Both the position numbers and the translations under genes were made by a program. From NCBI GenBank assembly GCA_020634245.1, contig JACKCC010000011.1, positions 186,001 to 250,000 of the forward strand: DNA of 64,000 bases, read 5' to 3'. Each line of letters begins with the position of its first letter. The stretch's first letter is position 1. Shown here piece by piece: positions 42,359 to 51,332 of this stretch. The notes beneath the pieces are model-generated. The model had not been told where the DNA came from, ran no database searches, and saw nothing but the letters and a program-made list of their open reading frames with translations. Origin of the DNA: Ardenticatenaceae bacterium. Lineage in GTDB: Bacteria > Chloroflexota > Anaerolineae > Promineifilales > Promineifilaceae.

Positions 42359-42711
42359 CGCATGACGCATTACGTTTGAAGTTTGATGAACGTGGGTTGA
42401 TAACGGCCGTTGTTCAAAACGCAACCACCCTTGAAGTCCTCATGGTCGCCTGGATGAACGTCGAGGCATTGAGGTTGACCCAGGAAACCGGCGAGGCCCA
42501 CTTCTGGAGCCGCAGCCGTCAGGAACTGTGGCACAAAGGCGCCACCTCCGGCAACGTGCAGCGCGTCCGCGAAATCCGCGTTGACTGCGACGGCGACACC
42601 CTGCTGCTGCTCGTCGATCCGGCCGGCCCGGCCTGCCACACCGGCGCAGTCAGCTGCTTCTATCGCCCACTACCCGACTATCCGACTACAAGACTGGAGA
42701 CTAAAGACTAA
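42355..42711 (+). CDS. hisI: phosphoribosyl-AMP cyclohydrolase
   Basis: 118 residues; start ATG 42355 overlaps the hisF stop by four bases. It is zinc/magnesium-dependent and opens the adenine ring of PR-AMP. EVLMVAWMNVEAL, GEAHFWSRSRQELWHKGATSGN, VDCDGDTLLLLVDPAGPACHTG give the metal-binding Asp and Cys residues. The last ten residues (PTTRLETKD) come from the GACTGGAGACT-type repeat and extend the usual C-terminus. It is separate from hisE, which follows. Confidence 0.94.
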   Translation: MTHDALRLKFDERGLITAVVQNATTLEVLMVAWMNVEALRLTQETGEAHFWSRSRQELWHKGATSGNVQRVREIRVDCDGDTLLLLVDPAGPACHTGAVSCFYRPLPDYPTTRLETKD

Positions 42712-42992
42712 TGACTGACATTCTCGATACATTATTCGTTACATTACAAGATCGCAAAGCAAATCCCAAGCCGGGTTCGTACACCAACAGCCTGTTTGAT
42801 GCTGGTGAGGACGAAATCGTCAAAAAAGTGGGCGAAGAAGCGGTGGAAATCATTTTGGCCGCCAAAGGGCAGGGCAACGAACGGCTGGTGGAAGAAACGG
42901 CCGATTTGCTCTATCATCTGTTCGTCCTTCTCACCGCCCGCGACCTGACATTGGATGATGTGCGCGCCGAACTGACCCGCCGCCATAAATGA
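42711..42992 (+). CDS. hisE: phosphoribosyl-ATP pyrophosphatase
   Basis: 93 residues; start shares one base with the hisI stop. An all-helical MazG-like fold with NPKPGSYTNSLFDAGEDEIVKKVGEEAVEIILAAK, in which E-x-x-E and later EETADLLYHL bind magnesium. It hydrolyses PR-ATP to PR-AMP, the second step of the pathway. Last gene of the operon. Confidence 0.94.
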   Translation: MTDILDTLFVTLQDRKANPKPGSYTNSLFDAGEDEIVKKVGEEAVEIILAAKGQGNERLVEETADLLYHLFVLLTARDLTLDDVRAELTRRHK

Positions 42993-43097
42993 GAAATGCG
43001 AGGATTTGGGATGAGGAATCCGGAGGTGGCACGGTTAGAAACCGACCACAGCGAAGATTAATCCTAGTCCCCATAAAACTTCAAAAGGAAATCAAAC

Positions 43098-43559
43098 ATG
43101 GGTTTGGAGATTGAACGGAAATTTTTAGTGCGTAATGATAGTTGGCGCACGGTTGAAGGGACGCCGTATCGCCAAGGCTACCTGAACAGCAATTTACACC
43201 GCGTTGTCCGGGTGCGCACGATGGGGGAAACGGCCGTTATAACCGTCAAAGGCCTCAACTCAGGCGCAGTCCGCCGCGAATTTGAGTATGCCATCCCATT
43301 GGCTGATGCCAAGGCGATGCTGGATGATTTGTGTGAACGGCCGTTAATCGAAAAAACACGCTACAAAGTTGAATTTGCCGGGCATACCTGGGAGATAGAC
43401 GAGTTTTTCGGGGATAATGCGGGGCTGGTTGTGGCTGAACTGGAACTGCAATCAGTCGATGAGGATTTCGCGAAACCGGATTGGCTGGGGGAGGAAGTGA
43501 CTGACGATCCGCGTTATTTCAACTCGAATCTGGTGTTACGGCCGTACACCACCTGGTAA
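43098..43559 (+). CDS. CYTH-domain protein (triphosphate tunnel metalloenzyme)
   Basis: 153 residues from ATG 43098 (AAAGGAA upstream). The N-terminus MGLEIERKFLV has the E-x-E-x-K signature of CyaB/thiamine-triphosphatase enzymes, and charged strands RVRTMGETAVITVKG, YKVEFAGHTWEIDEFFG and LVVAELEL line a tunnel. Family members hydrolyse inorganic tripolyphosphate or thiamine triphosphate, rarely make cAMP. ppk1 further downstream makes a polyphosphate link imaginable but unproven. It converges with the kinase-TPR gene, three bases away. Confidence 0.88.
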   Translation: MGLEIERKFLVRNDSWRTVEGTPYRQGYLNSNLHRVVRVRTMGETAVITVKGLNSGAVRREFEYAIPLADAKAMLDDLCERPLIEKTRYKVEFAGHTWEIDEFFGDNAGLVVAELELQSVDEDFAKPDWLGEEVTDDPRYFNSNLVLRPYTTW

Positions 43560-43562
43560 TCA

Positions 43563-46211
43563 CTAAAACAAAAATCCGCTGGATCGCTTTTTGCGCTGTT
43601 CCGTTTCCGCATCATTGCGCAAAGCTTGAGCCTTTTCCATCATCTCCTCATCGCCCAACCGCCCAAACAAATCCGCCGACTTTTCCGCATAAGGGAACAC
43701 TTTGACCCATTTCTCCTGCTTGAACAAAATCAAAGCATACTTGTAATACGTCCAGGCCAAATTCTTGCCGCTCTTCGTGCTGCGCGCCAGCTCCAACGCT
43801 TTGTCGGCCAGCCGGGTTGCCTGCCACTTTTTATTCTGATCCGTATAAGCCAGGCCTAAATTAGCCAGTGCCGTCAATTCGGCCGTGACATCACTCTCCG
43901 CCTGAGCCAAATCCAGCGCCTCCTTGTACAGTTCCACCGCCCTATCCAACTCCAGCCGGATACGGCACATATCCCCCAACCGGTTCAAAGCATGACCAAT
44001 CGCCTCGGGCAGCTCCATCTCCCGCGCCTGAGCCAAATACAGTTCAAACATTTCAATCGCCGGTTTAATCTGCTTCGTCCGGTCATACAAATCACCTAAC
44101 CGGGCAACCATCTCCAACTCGGCCATCTGGTCTCCCTTTTCTTGCGAAATCTCCAGATGCTCCTTGAAATAATTGATCGTCCGCCGCAGATCACCCCAAT
44201 TCTCATAAGCAATACCTAGCTTAAATAAGGCCCGCTGTTCTGCATCCGCCTCTTTCATCTCTTGCGCCAAGGCGTACATGCGGCGGTATAAACTGGCCGC
44301 ATGCATATAATCGCCCAACTGCTGATACGAATCGGCCACCGTTTCAAAGCTTTTCATCTCGCTTGTTTTATCGCCGACTTCCTGCCCCATGACCAATGCC
44401 GCTTCATAATGATCACGGGCTTCACCAAACTGCCCCATCTCAAAATAAATATCGCCCAAACGATTCAAGTTGCGTAGTTCACGGCGGCGGTCGTTGCTTT
44501 CCTGTGAAATCGTCAGCGCCAGGTTGTAAAGTTCAACTGCGCGATCCGGTTTACCTGTTTTGCGGTACAAATCGCCCAGGCTGCCCAGCGCCACACCTTC
44601 ACCAATCCGGTCACCCATCTCTTTCGCAATTTCCAACGACTGGCGGAAGAGCGCCGCGGCCTCTTTAATGTCATTCGAATCCAGATAAACGCGCCCCATC
44701 CCATTTAGAATGCTGCGCACACGAGCGCGATCGCCAATTTCACGGGCAAGGGTCAATGATTTTTTGAATAAACTGACGGCCTGAGGTACGTCCCCATACT
44801 CTCGATAGGTTTCACCCAAACTGTAAAGGGCGACAGCTTCTTTGAACCGGTCGTTTAGCTTGCGGGCAATGGCCAATTCCCGCTCGTGAAAACGGATTGC
44901 TTCTTCCTGTTTACCCAAGCGGCGGTAAGCTCGCCCCAGATTGCCTAATGCCCGGCACTCTTCCGCCTGATCGTCAAGCTTGTGGGCGATGGAAAGATGT
45001 TCTTCAAAAAATTCTAGCGCACGATCAACGTAACCCATCGCCACGTAAGCCAGCCCTAAATTGCCTAGCCCTGTACCTTCCAGCAGGGCAGATTCTTCAG
45101 CGCGCCCCACACTAACGGCCTGCTCAAAGTACATGACGGCCACGCCCAGTTTGCCAATGTCCAGGTAGGATAAGCCCATCATGTTGTAGGATTCACCAGC
45201 GGCGATTCTATCTTCCCGGGTCACGTCGGTTCGCATTTGGACAACGGGGGCTTCTTTGCCGGAAACGGCCGTATATGCCCCCGCCAGCGCCCCCTCCACA
45301 TCATGCCAATTACGAAAACGGCGCTCCCGTTCCGGGGCCAACATCGCCTGCAAAACCATCACCACCTCTTTTGGCATCGAGGCTGGCGGCGGCTTAATGC
45401 GACCCGACAAATGAATCTGCCGCAGCTCATCATGCGTTTCCCCTTCGGCGGCCACATGGCCGGTTATCGCTTCATACAAAATACAGCCCAGCGCATAAAT
45501 ATCGGCCCGCTCATCCAACGGCTCATGACGCCACTGCTCCGGCGGCATATACAAAGGTGTCCCGACAACCCCCTGTGTCACCTGGGTACGCTGCCGACTT
45601 TCACCCACCGGCGAATTCAGTCCCAACTGCTCACTAACACCGGAGATAGTACTGGCCAGACCAAAATCAGTCACTTTGGCAATGCCATCGTACCCAATCA
45701 AAATATTTTCCGGTTTCAAATCGCGGTGGATCAAGCCGGGAATTTTATTGACGGCATATTTCATACCCCGCGCAACTTGCAGCATAAATAACAGTGATTG
45801 ATCCAGCGGAAGCGGTTTGCCGGGGTATAACCAGGAACGCAGCGATGGTCCCCCCTTTCCCTTTGGTTCAACGACCCATTCCAAAACAAGGTAAACTTCA
45901 CGGCCGTCACCAATCCGTTCCACACGATGCGCCCGTACAATATGCGGATGGGAGCCAAGCTCTACCCACATCGTCCCTTCGCGCAAGAACAAATCACGGG
46001 CTAAACGATGGGAAAGATATTCAGGCTTGAACGTCTTGAGAGCAACAGCCTGATTGGTTGCATGATCCCGGCACAGATAAACAATCCCCATCCCGCCCGT
46101 CAAAGTCGTCACAACTTCATAACGGCCAGCAATCCTTAAGGGTGCTGTCGGTCCCGGAACATTAGCTGGTTCGGGTGTTTGTTCACGGCTTTGTTTCGAT
46201 TGATCTTGCAT
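43563..46211 (-). CDS. cytoplasmic Ser/Thr protein kinase with a long TPR array
   Basis: 882 residues. The kinase domain spans about 30-310: LTGGMGIVYLCRD glycine loop, VALKTFK lysine, HRDLKPENILI, KVTDFGLAS, GTPLYMPPEQW. From about 340 to 850 there are roughly a dozen tetratricopeptide repeats (for example GNLGRAYRRLGKQEEAIRFHERELAIA split over two helices). There is no transmembrane helix, so it is a soluble kinase whose TPRs choose partners. It has a single copy with its own upstream region and converges with the CYTH gene. The C-terminus is basic (QRKKRSSGF). Confidence 0.88.
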   Translation of the reverse strand: MQDQSKQSREQTPEPANVPGPTAPLRIAGRYEVVTTLTGGMGIVYLCRDHATNQAVALKTFKPEYLSHRLARDLFLREGTMWVELGSHPHIVRAHRVERIGDGREVYLVLEWVVEPKGKGGPSLRSWLYPGKPLPLDQSLLFMLQVARGMKYAVNKIPGLIHRDLKPENILIGYDGIAKVTDFGLASTISGVSEQLGLNSPVGESRQRTQVTQGVVGTPLYMPPEQWRHEPLDERADIYALGCILYEAITGHVAAEGETHDELRQIHLSGRIKPPPASMPKEVVMVLQAMLAPERERRFRNWHDVEGALAGAYTAVSGKEAPVVQMRTDVTREDRIAAGESYNMMGLSYLDIGKLGVAVMYFEQAVSVGRAEESALLEGTGLGNLGLAYVAMGYVDRALEFFEEHLSIAHKLDDQAEECRALGNLGRAYRRLGKQEEAIRFHERELAIARKLNDRFKEAVALYSLGETYREYGDVPQAVSLFKKSLTLAREIGDRARVRSILNGMGRVYLDSNDIKEAAALFRQSLEIAKEMGDRIGEGVALGSLGDLYRKTGKPDRAVELYNLALTISQESNDRRRELRNLNRLGDIYFEMGQFGEARDHYEAALVMGQEVGDKTSEMKSFETVADSYQQLGDYMHAASLYRRMYALAQEMKEADAEQRALFKLGIAYENWGDLRRTINYFKEHLEISQEKGDQMAELEMVARLGDLYDRTKQIKPAIEMFELYLAQAREMELPEAIGHALNRLGDMCRIRLELDRAVELYKEALDLAQAESDVTAELTALANLGLAYTDQNKKWQATRLADKALELARSTKSGKNLAWTYYKYALILFKQEKWVKVFPYAEKSADLFGRLGDEEMMEKAQALRNDAETEQRKKRSSGFLF

Positions 46212-46549
46212 TCATCCCATCCAGAACGATGACAATGGTTCTTATCTTACACATAGAGACCAACGATTAATGTCATAAGTATAGCACTCATTTACCTTCG
46301 TTTCATTCAAATGACGAAAAAGCTGTTTGAGCGCACGTGTTATCCGGCAAAACAAGGCTTTATGACAAAAGCTGAACCCGTCGAAAACTGGCCAATAATG
46401 GACTCCGGCAAGCTAAACCTTCAAACTTGTACCGTAAGTACTAATGACATTGAATACAAATTTTTATATGATGAAAGCATAAATTTTTAATTCATTTACC
46501 CACGTTTCCTTAATTTTTTAAGGGAATTTTTCAGGGAGTAAGTAACAAC
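46212..46549. other. AT-rich spacer between divergent genes
   Basis: 338 bases, much more AT-rich than the surroundings. It contains a CCTTAATTTTTTAAGG palindrome near 46508-46523 and no ORF of note. Promoters for the kinase-TPR gene and the small gene at 46550 must lie here, but I cannot place consensus boxes with confidence. Confidence 0.5.
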
Positions 46550-46726
46550 ATGCTCATCACCATTGCAACCATTTATGCTTCATTTTCTTTTATCGCTTCA
46601 GTTTTGGTTCTGGCAGCTATCAGGCTTTCATCACAAATCAGCCAGCAAGAACAATTAGCGGAAGCGATTATCATTGTCAAAGAATCACAGCACAATGTCA
46701 CAAATCCTTACTCGCTGAAAAATTAA
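46550..46726 (+). CDS. short single-span membrane protein
   Basis: A 58-residue ORF from ATG 46550, with CAGGGAG about 13 bases upstream. Residues 3-25 (ITIATIYASFSFIASVLVL) form a transmembrane helix, followed by a polar helix (SSQISQQEQLAEAIIIVKES). An intrinsic terminator lies 38 bases after the stop, so promoter-gene-terminator logic supports a real gene. No family recognised. Confidence 0.55.
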   Translation: MLITIATIYASFSFIASVLVLAAIRLSSQISQQEQLAEAIIIVKESQHNVTNPYSLKN

Positions 46727-46764
46727 CTTTATCATCGCAGCGCCTACATCACAGCCTCCTATTT

Positions 46765-46797
46765 AAGACCGTCACATCAGGTGACGGTCTTTTTTTG
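46765..46797 (+). terminator. intrinsic terminator
   Basis: AAGACCGTCAC (46765-46775) and GTGACGGTCTT (46781-46791) form an 11-bp stem with a five-base loop, followed by a run of T. It ends the small membrane protein transcript just before the DUF2723 gene. Confidence 0.9.
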
Positions 46798-46838
46798 TTA
46801 AGTCACCACAATAGCGTATTCACGTTATAATCGGGATC

Positions 46839-49682
46839 ATGCAGCAGCAACTGAGGCAGTTGAATTTCTCGGATTTATCATCGCTGGCAGCAGGTTTGTT
46901 CTTGGGTCGATTTTTGAGTGAATGGACCCCAAATTTTACCGGACAACCGCTGCTAAAGGCTGTCATCATAACGCTGGTGTGCATGGCTGGGATGTTTTGG
47001 GTTCTGCACCGCCGGCCACTAAAACAAACCTGGCCATTGTTTTTCTTATTGGTGTATGTGATTTACCCGGAGCCTGATCCGCAAACGGCCGTTTTCGCCC
47101 TCCTCTTCGTTATCATCATCTACCTTTTTCAACTGGAACAGCCTTTCAAATTGGTTGTGCCGTTGTTGGCAACGGCCGTACTCTTCACCATCCTTTACAT
47201 CGCCACCCTGTCACCCGGTGTACTGCCCGCCGACAACGGCGAATTTCAGATTGTGGCCGCCAATCTGGGCGTAGCCCACCCGCCCGGCTTTGCCCTGTAC
47301 ACCCTGCTGGCCCATCTAATGACCAGGCTGCCGGACCTTGACTCAGCGGCGTACAAAGTCAATCTGTTTTCCGTATTGACCAGTGTGCTGACTTTGCTAC
47401 TGGTTTATTTAACGACGTACCGCCTAACAAACAAACATGGGGCAGCGGTAACGGCCGTACTCGCTTTAGCCACCGCCACCACCTTTTGGGCACAGGCCAC
47501 CACCGCCAACATTCGCAGCCTGACCGGCCTGTTTGCAGCAGCGATGATTTATGCACTGGTGCGCTTCCGGGAAGAATGCAGGGGTGAGGGGGTGAAGGGG
47601 TGTGGGGGAGAAGAGTCACCCCTTCACCCCTTCACCCTTTCACCCCTGCACAAAAAAGACCGCTGGCTCACCTTCTTCGCCGCGATCCTGAGTTTTGGCG
47701 TCGTTCATCATGCGTCGCTGGTCTTCATGGGCCTGGTCTGCCTGATTTTTGTGGTGGTGATTGCCCCCCGTTTGCTGCGAACGCCGCAGCGCTGGTTACG
47801 GCCGTTCCTCGCCGGACTGCTCGGTCTTTTACCCCTGCTCTACTTCCCTCTACGAGCCGCAGCCAATGTGCGCGGTGCGTCGGCCGGGCTGGCCACGATA
47901 GCCGGCTTTATCAACCACGTGCTGGCTCTCGGTTTTCGCGGCGATCTATTTTACTACCTTACCCCGGCCGAGTTGTGGCCCCGCTTTCAAGTGATGGCCA
48001 ACGTCCTGACCTTCCAGTTCCATCCACTGCTGTTGGCCGGCATGGCGCTGGGTTTTATTCTGCTGCTTTGGCATGACCGCCAGATGGCGCTGCTGCTGGG
48101 CGGCACATTTGCCTTGCACGCTTTCATCACCGCCACCTACCGCGCCCCGCAAACGGTGGAGTATATGCTGCCGGCTTATGTGCCGCTGGTAATTGGATTG
48201 GGATACGGAGTGGGCAAAGCAGCAGAGTGGCAAAATGGCAAAGTGGCGGCAGTTTTGGGGGCATTGATGGTGGTAACGGCCGTTTACCAGGGTTGGCAGC
48301 GTTATCCCAGCTTTGAGATGCTTCATCACGACATCTCAGCTATTGACTACGCGCAAAACATTCTGACGCAAGCACCGCCGGACAGTATCGTGCTGGCCGA
48401 CTGGCACTGGGTCACACCGCTCTGGTACTTACAAGAAGTTGACCACCAACGGCCCGACGTAAACGTTCAGTTTGTTTACCCGGAAGGCGAATCGTATGCG
48501 GCAAATTGGGTTGCGCGGATTGGTGAGGAGTTGGGCAACGGCCGTGCCGTCATCGCCACCCATTTCGACGAGAATGCCTACGCTGCCCTGCCCGCTCCCG
48601 AACCACTGGGAGACGCCTACCTTTTCCGCCAGCAGCCACTTACCACACTGCCCGCCGATTTCATACCATTGGATTTGAGCCTGAATGACCAAATCCAAAT
48701 CCTCGGCTACAAACTCGATGCCGCAGCCGTCGAAATTGCTCAGGAAACGGCCGTCACCATCGCCTGGAAACTAATAACCAACAACCAACAGCCAATTCCC
48801 CTCTTTATGCATCTAATTGGCTACGACGGCCAGCTTTATGCCCAGGATGATGTACCGGCACGACCCCAGGCGGGCATCACACTAACCCAATTCCGGCTGA
48901 CGCCCCGCCTGGGTGCCGCCCCCGGCGATTTTGCCGTTATGCTGGGCACGCCCGGCGACGGCGACAACCGCCTCACCCTCACCAATCTCACGGTGACGGC
49001 TATGAGTCGGCCGCCGTACACCCAAAACCACGTTTCACGCTCCCTGCCGGACGGCCGCCATCTTGTCGGTTTTGATTGGGACAACACCTTGAACGGCCGT
49101 CCCCGCCTCTACCTGCACTGGCAAACCGAACAAGGCTACCAGACCGAAGTCCGCGATGACATTGGCCCCGACGGTTTTATCTTGCCTGATTATTTCGGTC
49201 CCTGGGGCATGATCAGGAACAATCAACAATTAACTGTCAACAGCCAACAGTTTTACGTGCCCTTGGGACAAGGCATCGTCTGGACAGGCAATCCTATTAA
49301 CCAGCGGCCAGTCACCGGCAACCAACAGCTAACCTTGCGCCAAACCTTCCACAGCAGCCGCCCCATCCTGCACGATCTCGTCGTTTCGGTGCGACTCATC
49401 GGCTACGAAGCCGATGGCTTCCACTGGGCCTGGTGGGATTTGGCTGACTGGATTCCGGCGCTGGGCACAATTCCCACGTTGAAATGGATTGGGGGAACGG
49501 CCGTAAACTCAATCCACACCGTCCAGGTCAACCCTGCCACCCAGCCCGGTCAAACCATCGGTGTTACCCTGCGCCTGTACGACGCCTTCACCAACCGGCC
49601 GCTGCCCATCCTCGACGAACGCATCACCAATGAGCTGCAACTGCCCTGGGTCCCGCTCGGCCAGACCACAGCGGCCAGGTAA
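46839..49682 (+). CDS. DUF2723 membrane protein (glycosyltransferase-like)
   Basis: 947 residues from ATG 46839. A perfect TATAAT at 46826-46831 lies only seven bases before the ATG, suggesting a leaderless mRNA. The N-terminal half has about ten or more transmembrane helices and the DUF2723 signature LPADNGEFQIVAANLGVAHPPGFALYTLL (split: ADNGEFQ, AHPPGFALY). Relatives include eukaryotic TMEM260, an O-mannosyltransferase, so a lipid-linked sugar transferase is likely. The C-terminal 400 residues are extracytoplasmic beta-rich domains. An in-frame inverted repeat at 47577-47650 enlarges a loop (FREECRGEGVKGC...). Several NNQQLTVNSQQ stretches also look repeat-derived. Confidence 0.8.
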   Translation: MQQQLRQLNFSDLSSLAAGLFLGRFLSEWTPNFTGQPLLKAVIITLVCMAGMFWVLHRRPLKQTWPLFFLLVYVIYPEPDPQTAVFALLFVIIIYLFQLEQPFKLVVPLLATAVLFTILYIATLSPGVLPADNGEFQIVAANLGVAHPPGFALYTLLAHLMTRLPDLDSAAYKVNLFSVLTSVLTLLLVYLTTYRLTNKHGAAVTAVLALATATTFWAQATTANIRSLTGLFAAAMIYALVRFREECRGEGVKGCGGEESPLHPFTLSPLHKKDRWLTFFAAILSFGVVHHASLVFMGLVCLIFVVVIAPRLLRTPQRWLRPFLAGLLGLLPLLYFPLRAAANVRGASAGLATIAGFINHVLALGFRGDLFYYLTPAELWPRFQVMANVLTFQFHPLLLAGMALGFILLLWHDRQMALLLGGTFALHAFITATYRAPQTVEYMLPAYVPLVIGLGYGVGKAAEWQNGKVAAVLGALMVVTAVYQGWQRYPSFEMLHHDISAIDYAQNILTQAPPDSIVLADWHWVTPLWYLQEVDHQRPDVNVQFVYPEGESYAANWVARIGEELGNGRAVIATHFDENAYAALPAPEPLGDAYLFRQQPLTTLPADFIPLDLSLNDQIQILGYKLDAAAVEIAQETAVTIAWKLITNNQQPIPLFMHLIGYDGQLYAQDDVPARPQAGITLTQFRLTPRLGAAPGDFAVMLGTPGDGDNRLTLTNLTVTAMSRPPYTQNHVSRSLPDGRHLVGFDWDNTLNGRPRLYLHWQTEQGYQTEVRDDIGPDGFILPDYFGPWGMIRNNQQLTVNSQQFYVPLGQGIVWTGNPINQRPVTGNQQLTLRQTFHSSRPILHDLVVSVRLIGYEADGFHWAWWDLADWIPALGTIPTLKWIGGTAVNSIHTVQVNPATQPGQTIGVTLRLYDAFTNRPLPILDERITNELQLPWVPLGQTTAAR
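47577..47650. repeat. TGCAGGGGTGA inverted repeat inside the DUF2723 gene
   Basis: TGCAGGGGTGAGGGGGTGAA at the left is mirrored by a CACCCCTTCACCC series ending in TCACCCCTGCA at the right. It is the same family as 11828-11890, which lies between genes. Here it is translated in frame between two membrane segments. Confidence 0.75.
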
Positions 49683-49707
49683 AAAAACCGTTCTCGGAGT
49701 CAATTCC

Positions 49708-51207
49708 ATGAAAAAATCTGCTCTTATTTTGACCTTTGTTTTCAGTTCTCTGCTTCTACTTTTGACCATTTCCGGGCTGGCCCACACTCAGTCCCCGGCA
49801 AACGCCGATCCTGTGTTCATCCTTCCCGGTCGGGAACCCATTGATTCTGGCGGAGGCAGCCTCGATTTACCCGTTGACGATCTCTCCGATGCTGGCCGGC
49901 AGGCCATCCAGGCAGAACTCAATCAAAACATGGCCCAGTTGGCGGTTGATGGGCTGCTGATGACGGATGAGACAACGGCCGTTTCCCTATCCTGGCCGCT
50001 CAGTGCCAGCAACGGCCTGGACGATTATGGCTACCACGGCATCTCTGGCTTTGTTGATCACGATTCCCGTTACGGCTACCTGCTGGATTACGCCTGCGGT
50101 GACCGCACGTACGATGTCGTCGGTTACAATCACAAGGGCACCGACTTTTTTACCTGGCCTTTCGCCTGGAATAAAATGGACAACGATGAAGTGGTCGTCG
50201 TCGTCGCCGCACCGGGCACCATCATCGGCAAACGAGACGGCAATTACGACCGCAGCTGCGCCATGAACAATGGCGACTGGAACGCCGTTTACGTGCGCCA
50301 CAATGACGGCTCGATTGCCTGGTATGGCCATCTCAAAAACGGCTCGCTGACCAGCAAAAGCATTGGCGATACGGTGATAACTGGCGAAGTTTTGGGTGTG
50401 GTGGGCAGTTCCGGCAGCTCGACCGGGCCGCACCTGCATCTGGAATTGTACACCAACGCAACTTTTACCACTCTGGTCGATCCGTATAGTGATAACTGCA
50501 ACACGTCCAGTTCCTGGTGGCAGGCGCAACGGCCGTATGACGATTCGGCCGTCAACAAAGTCATGACCGGCAGCGCCCCTGTCGAATGGACAACCTGCCC
50601 CAACCCCACCATCATCAATGAAAAAACGGAATTTGTCGGCGGCGATGACATCTATTTCACAACTTTTTACCGCGACCAATTGGCCGGGCAAACCAGCCAG
50701 TACACCATTTACCAGCCCAATGGCAGCATCTACGATCGCTGGACGGGCAGCATCAGCGCCGAACATTACGCCTCTTCCTGGTGGTGGTGGGGCTATTCCC
50801 TGCCGGCCGATGCCATGAGCGGCGATTGGACCTTTGAAGTAGTGTTTAACGGCCAAACTTATGAAACCACATTCCAAGTGAGCAGCTACATCCACATCAC
50901 GGCGCCGGCCGGTATTGTATTTTGGCAGCCAGGATCGGTCATGAGCATCACCTGGCAGGATAATTTGCCCGGCGATGTGCAGATCGACTTGCTCAAGAGT
51001 GGCATTGTGTCCACAACGCTTGCTCTGGCCACCCCCAGTGATGGCAGCTACGTATGGACGATTCCGATGAGCAGCAGCATTGGTCTGGGGTATCAAATTC
51101 GAATAGCTGACGTAACGGACACGGCCGTATCCGCCACCAGCCAGCACTTTGCCATCGGCAGTCAGGAACAGTTTGATAATCTATTCCTGCCGCTCACCCT
51201 TAAATAG
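49708..51207 (+). CDS. secreted M23-family peptidase with a C-terminal beta domain
   Basis: 499 residues from ATG 49708. The signal peptide is about residues 1-27 (LILTFVFSSLLLLLTISG). The LytM/M23 zinc peptidase core includes YNHKGTDFF (first zinc His and Asp), WYGHLKNGSL and STGPHLHLELY with the H-x-H pair. It cleaves peptide cross-bridges of peptidoglycan or other extracellular peptides. A middle beta domain and a C-terminal KNH-like domain follow (ITAPAGIVFWQPGSVMSITW). A PIPLTLK-like end (NLFLPLTLK) is typical of exported proteins in this group. It lies 25 bases after the DUF2723 gene. Confidence 0.85.
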   Translation: MKKSALILTFVFSSLLLLLTISGLAHTQSPANADPVFILPGREPIDSGGGSLDLPVDDLSDAGRQAIQAELNQNMAQLAVDGLLMTDETTAVSLSWPLSASNGLDDYGYHGISGFVDHDSRYGYLLDYACGDRTYDVVGYNHKGTDFFTWPFAWNKMDNDEVVVVVAAPGTIIGKRDGNYDRSCAMNNGDWNAVYVRHNDGSIAWYGHLKNGSLTSKSIGDTVITGEVLGVVGSSGSSTGPHLHLELYTNATFTTLVDPYSDNCNTSSSWWQAQRPYDDSAVNKVMTGSAPVEWTTCPNPTIINEKTEFVGGDDIYFTTFYRDQLAGQTSQYTIYQPNGSIYDRWTGSISAEHYASSWWWWGYSLPADAMSGDWTFEVVFNGQTYETTFQVSSYIHITAPAGIVFWQPGSVMSITWQDNLPGDVQIDLLKSGIVSTTLALATPSDGSYVWTIPMSSSIGLGYQIRIADVTDTAVSATSQHFAIGSQEQFDNLFLPLTLK

Positions 51208-51216
51208 GACTGGAAA

Positions 51217-51280
51217 TAGTGCCAGGCACAAGGCGTAAAGTCTTTATTGACCAGCGCCGTTCGCCCCGTGCCTGGCACTA
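51217..51280. repeat. hairpin repeat with TAGTGCCAGGCAC ends
   Basis: TAGTGCCAGGCAC (51217-51229) is perfectly mirrored by GTGCCTGGCACTA (51268-51280). Same family as 12566-12628. It follows the M23 peptidase stop and could end or stabilise that mRNA. Confidence 0.65.
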
Positions 51281-51297
51281 CTACAGGATAGCTGGCC

Positions 51298-51326
51298 TTG
51301 CTCCCATCCCTTTCCTGTTTTACACT
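51298..51326 (+). promoter_or_regulatory. candidate promoter giving a leaderless mRNA
   Basis: TTGCTC (51298-51303), 17 bases, TACACT (51321-51326). The ATG of the hydrolase gene begins seven bases after the -10 box, where transcription itself should start, and no ribosome binding site is present. Confidence 0.45.
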
Positions 51327-51332
51327 TGAACT

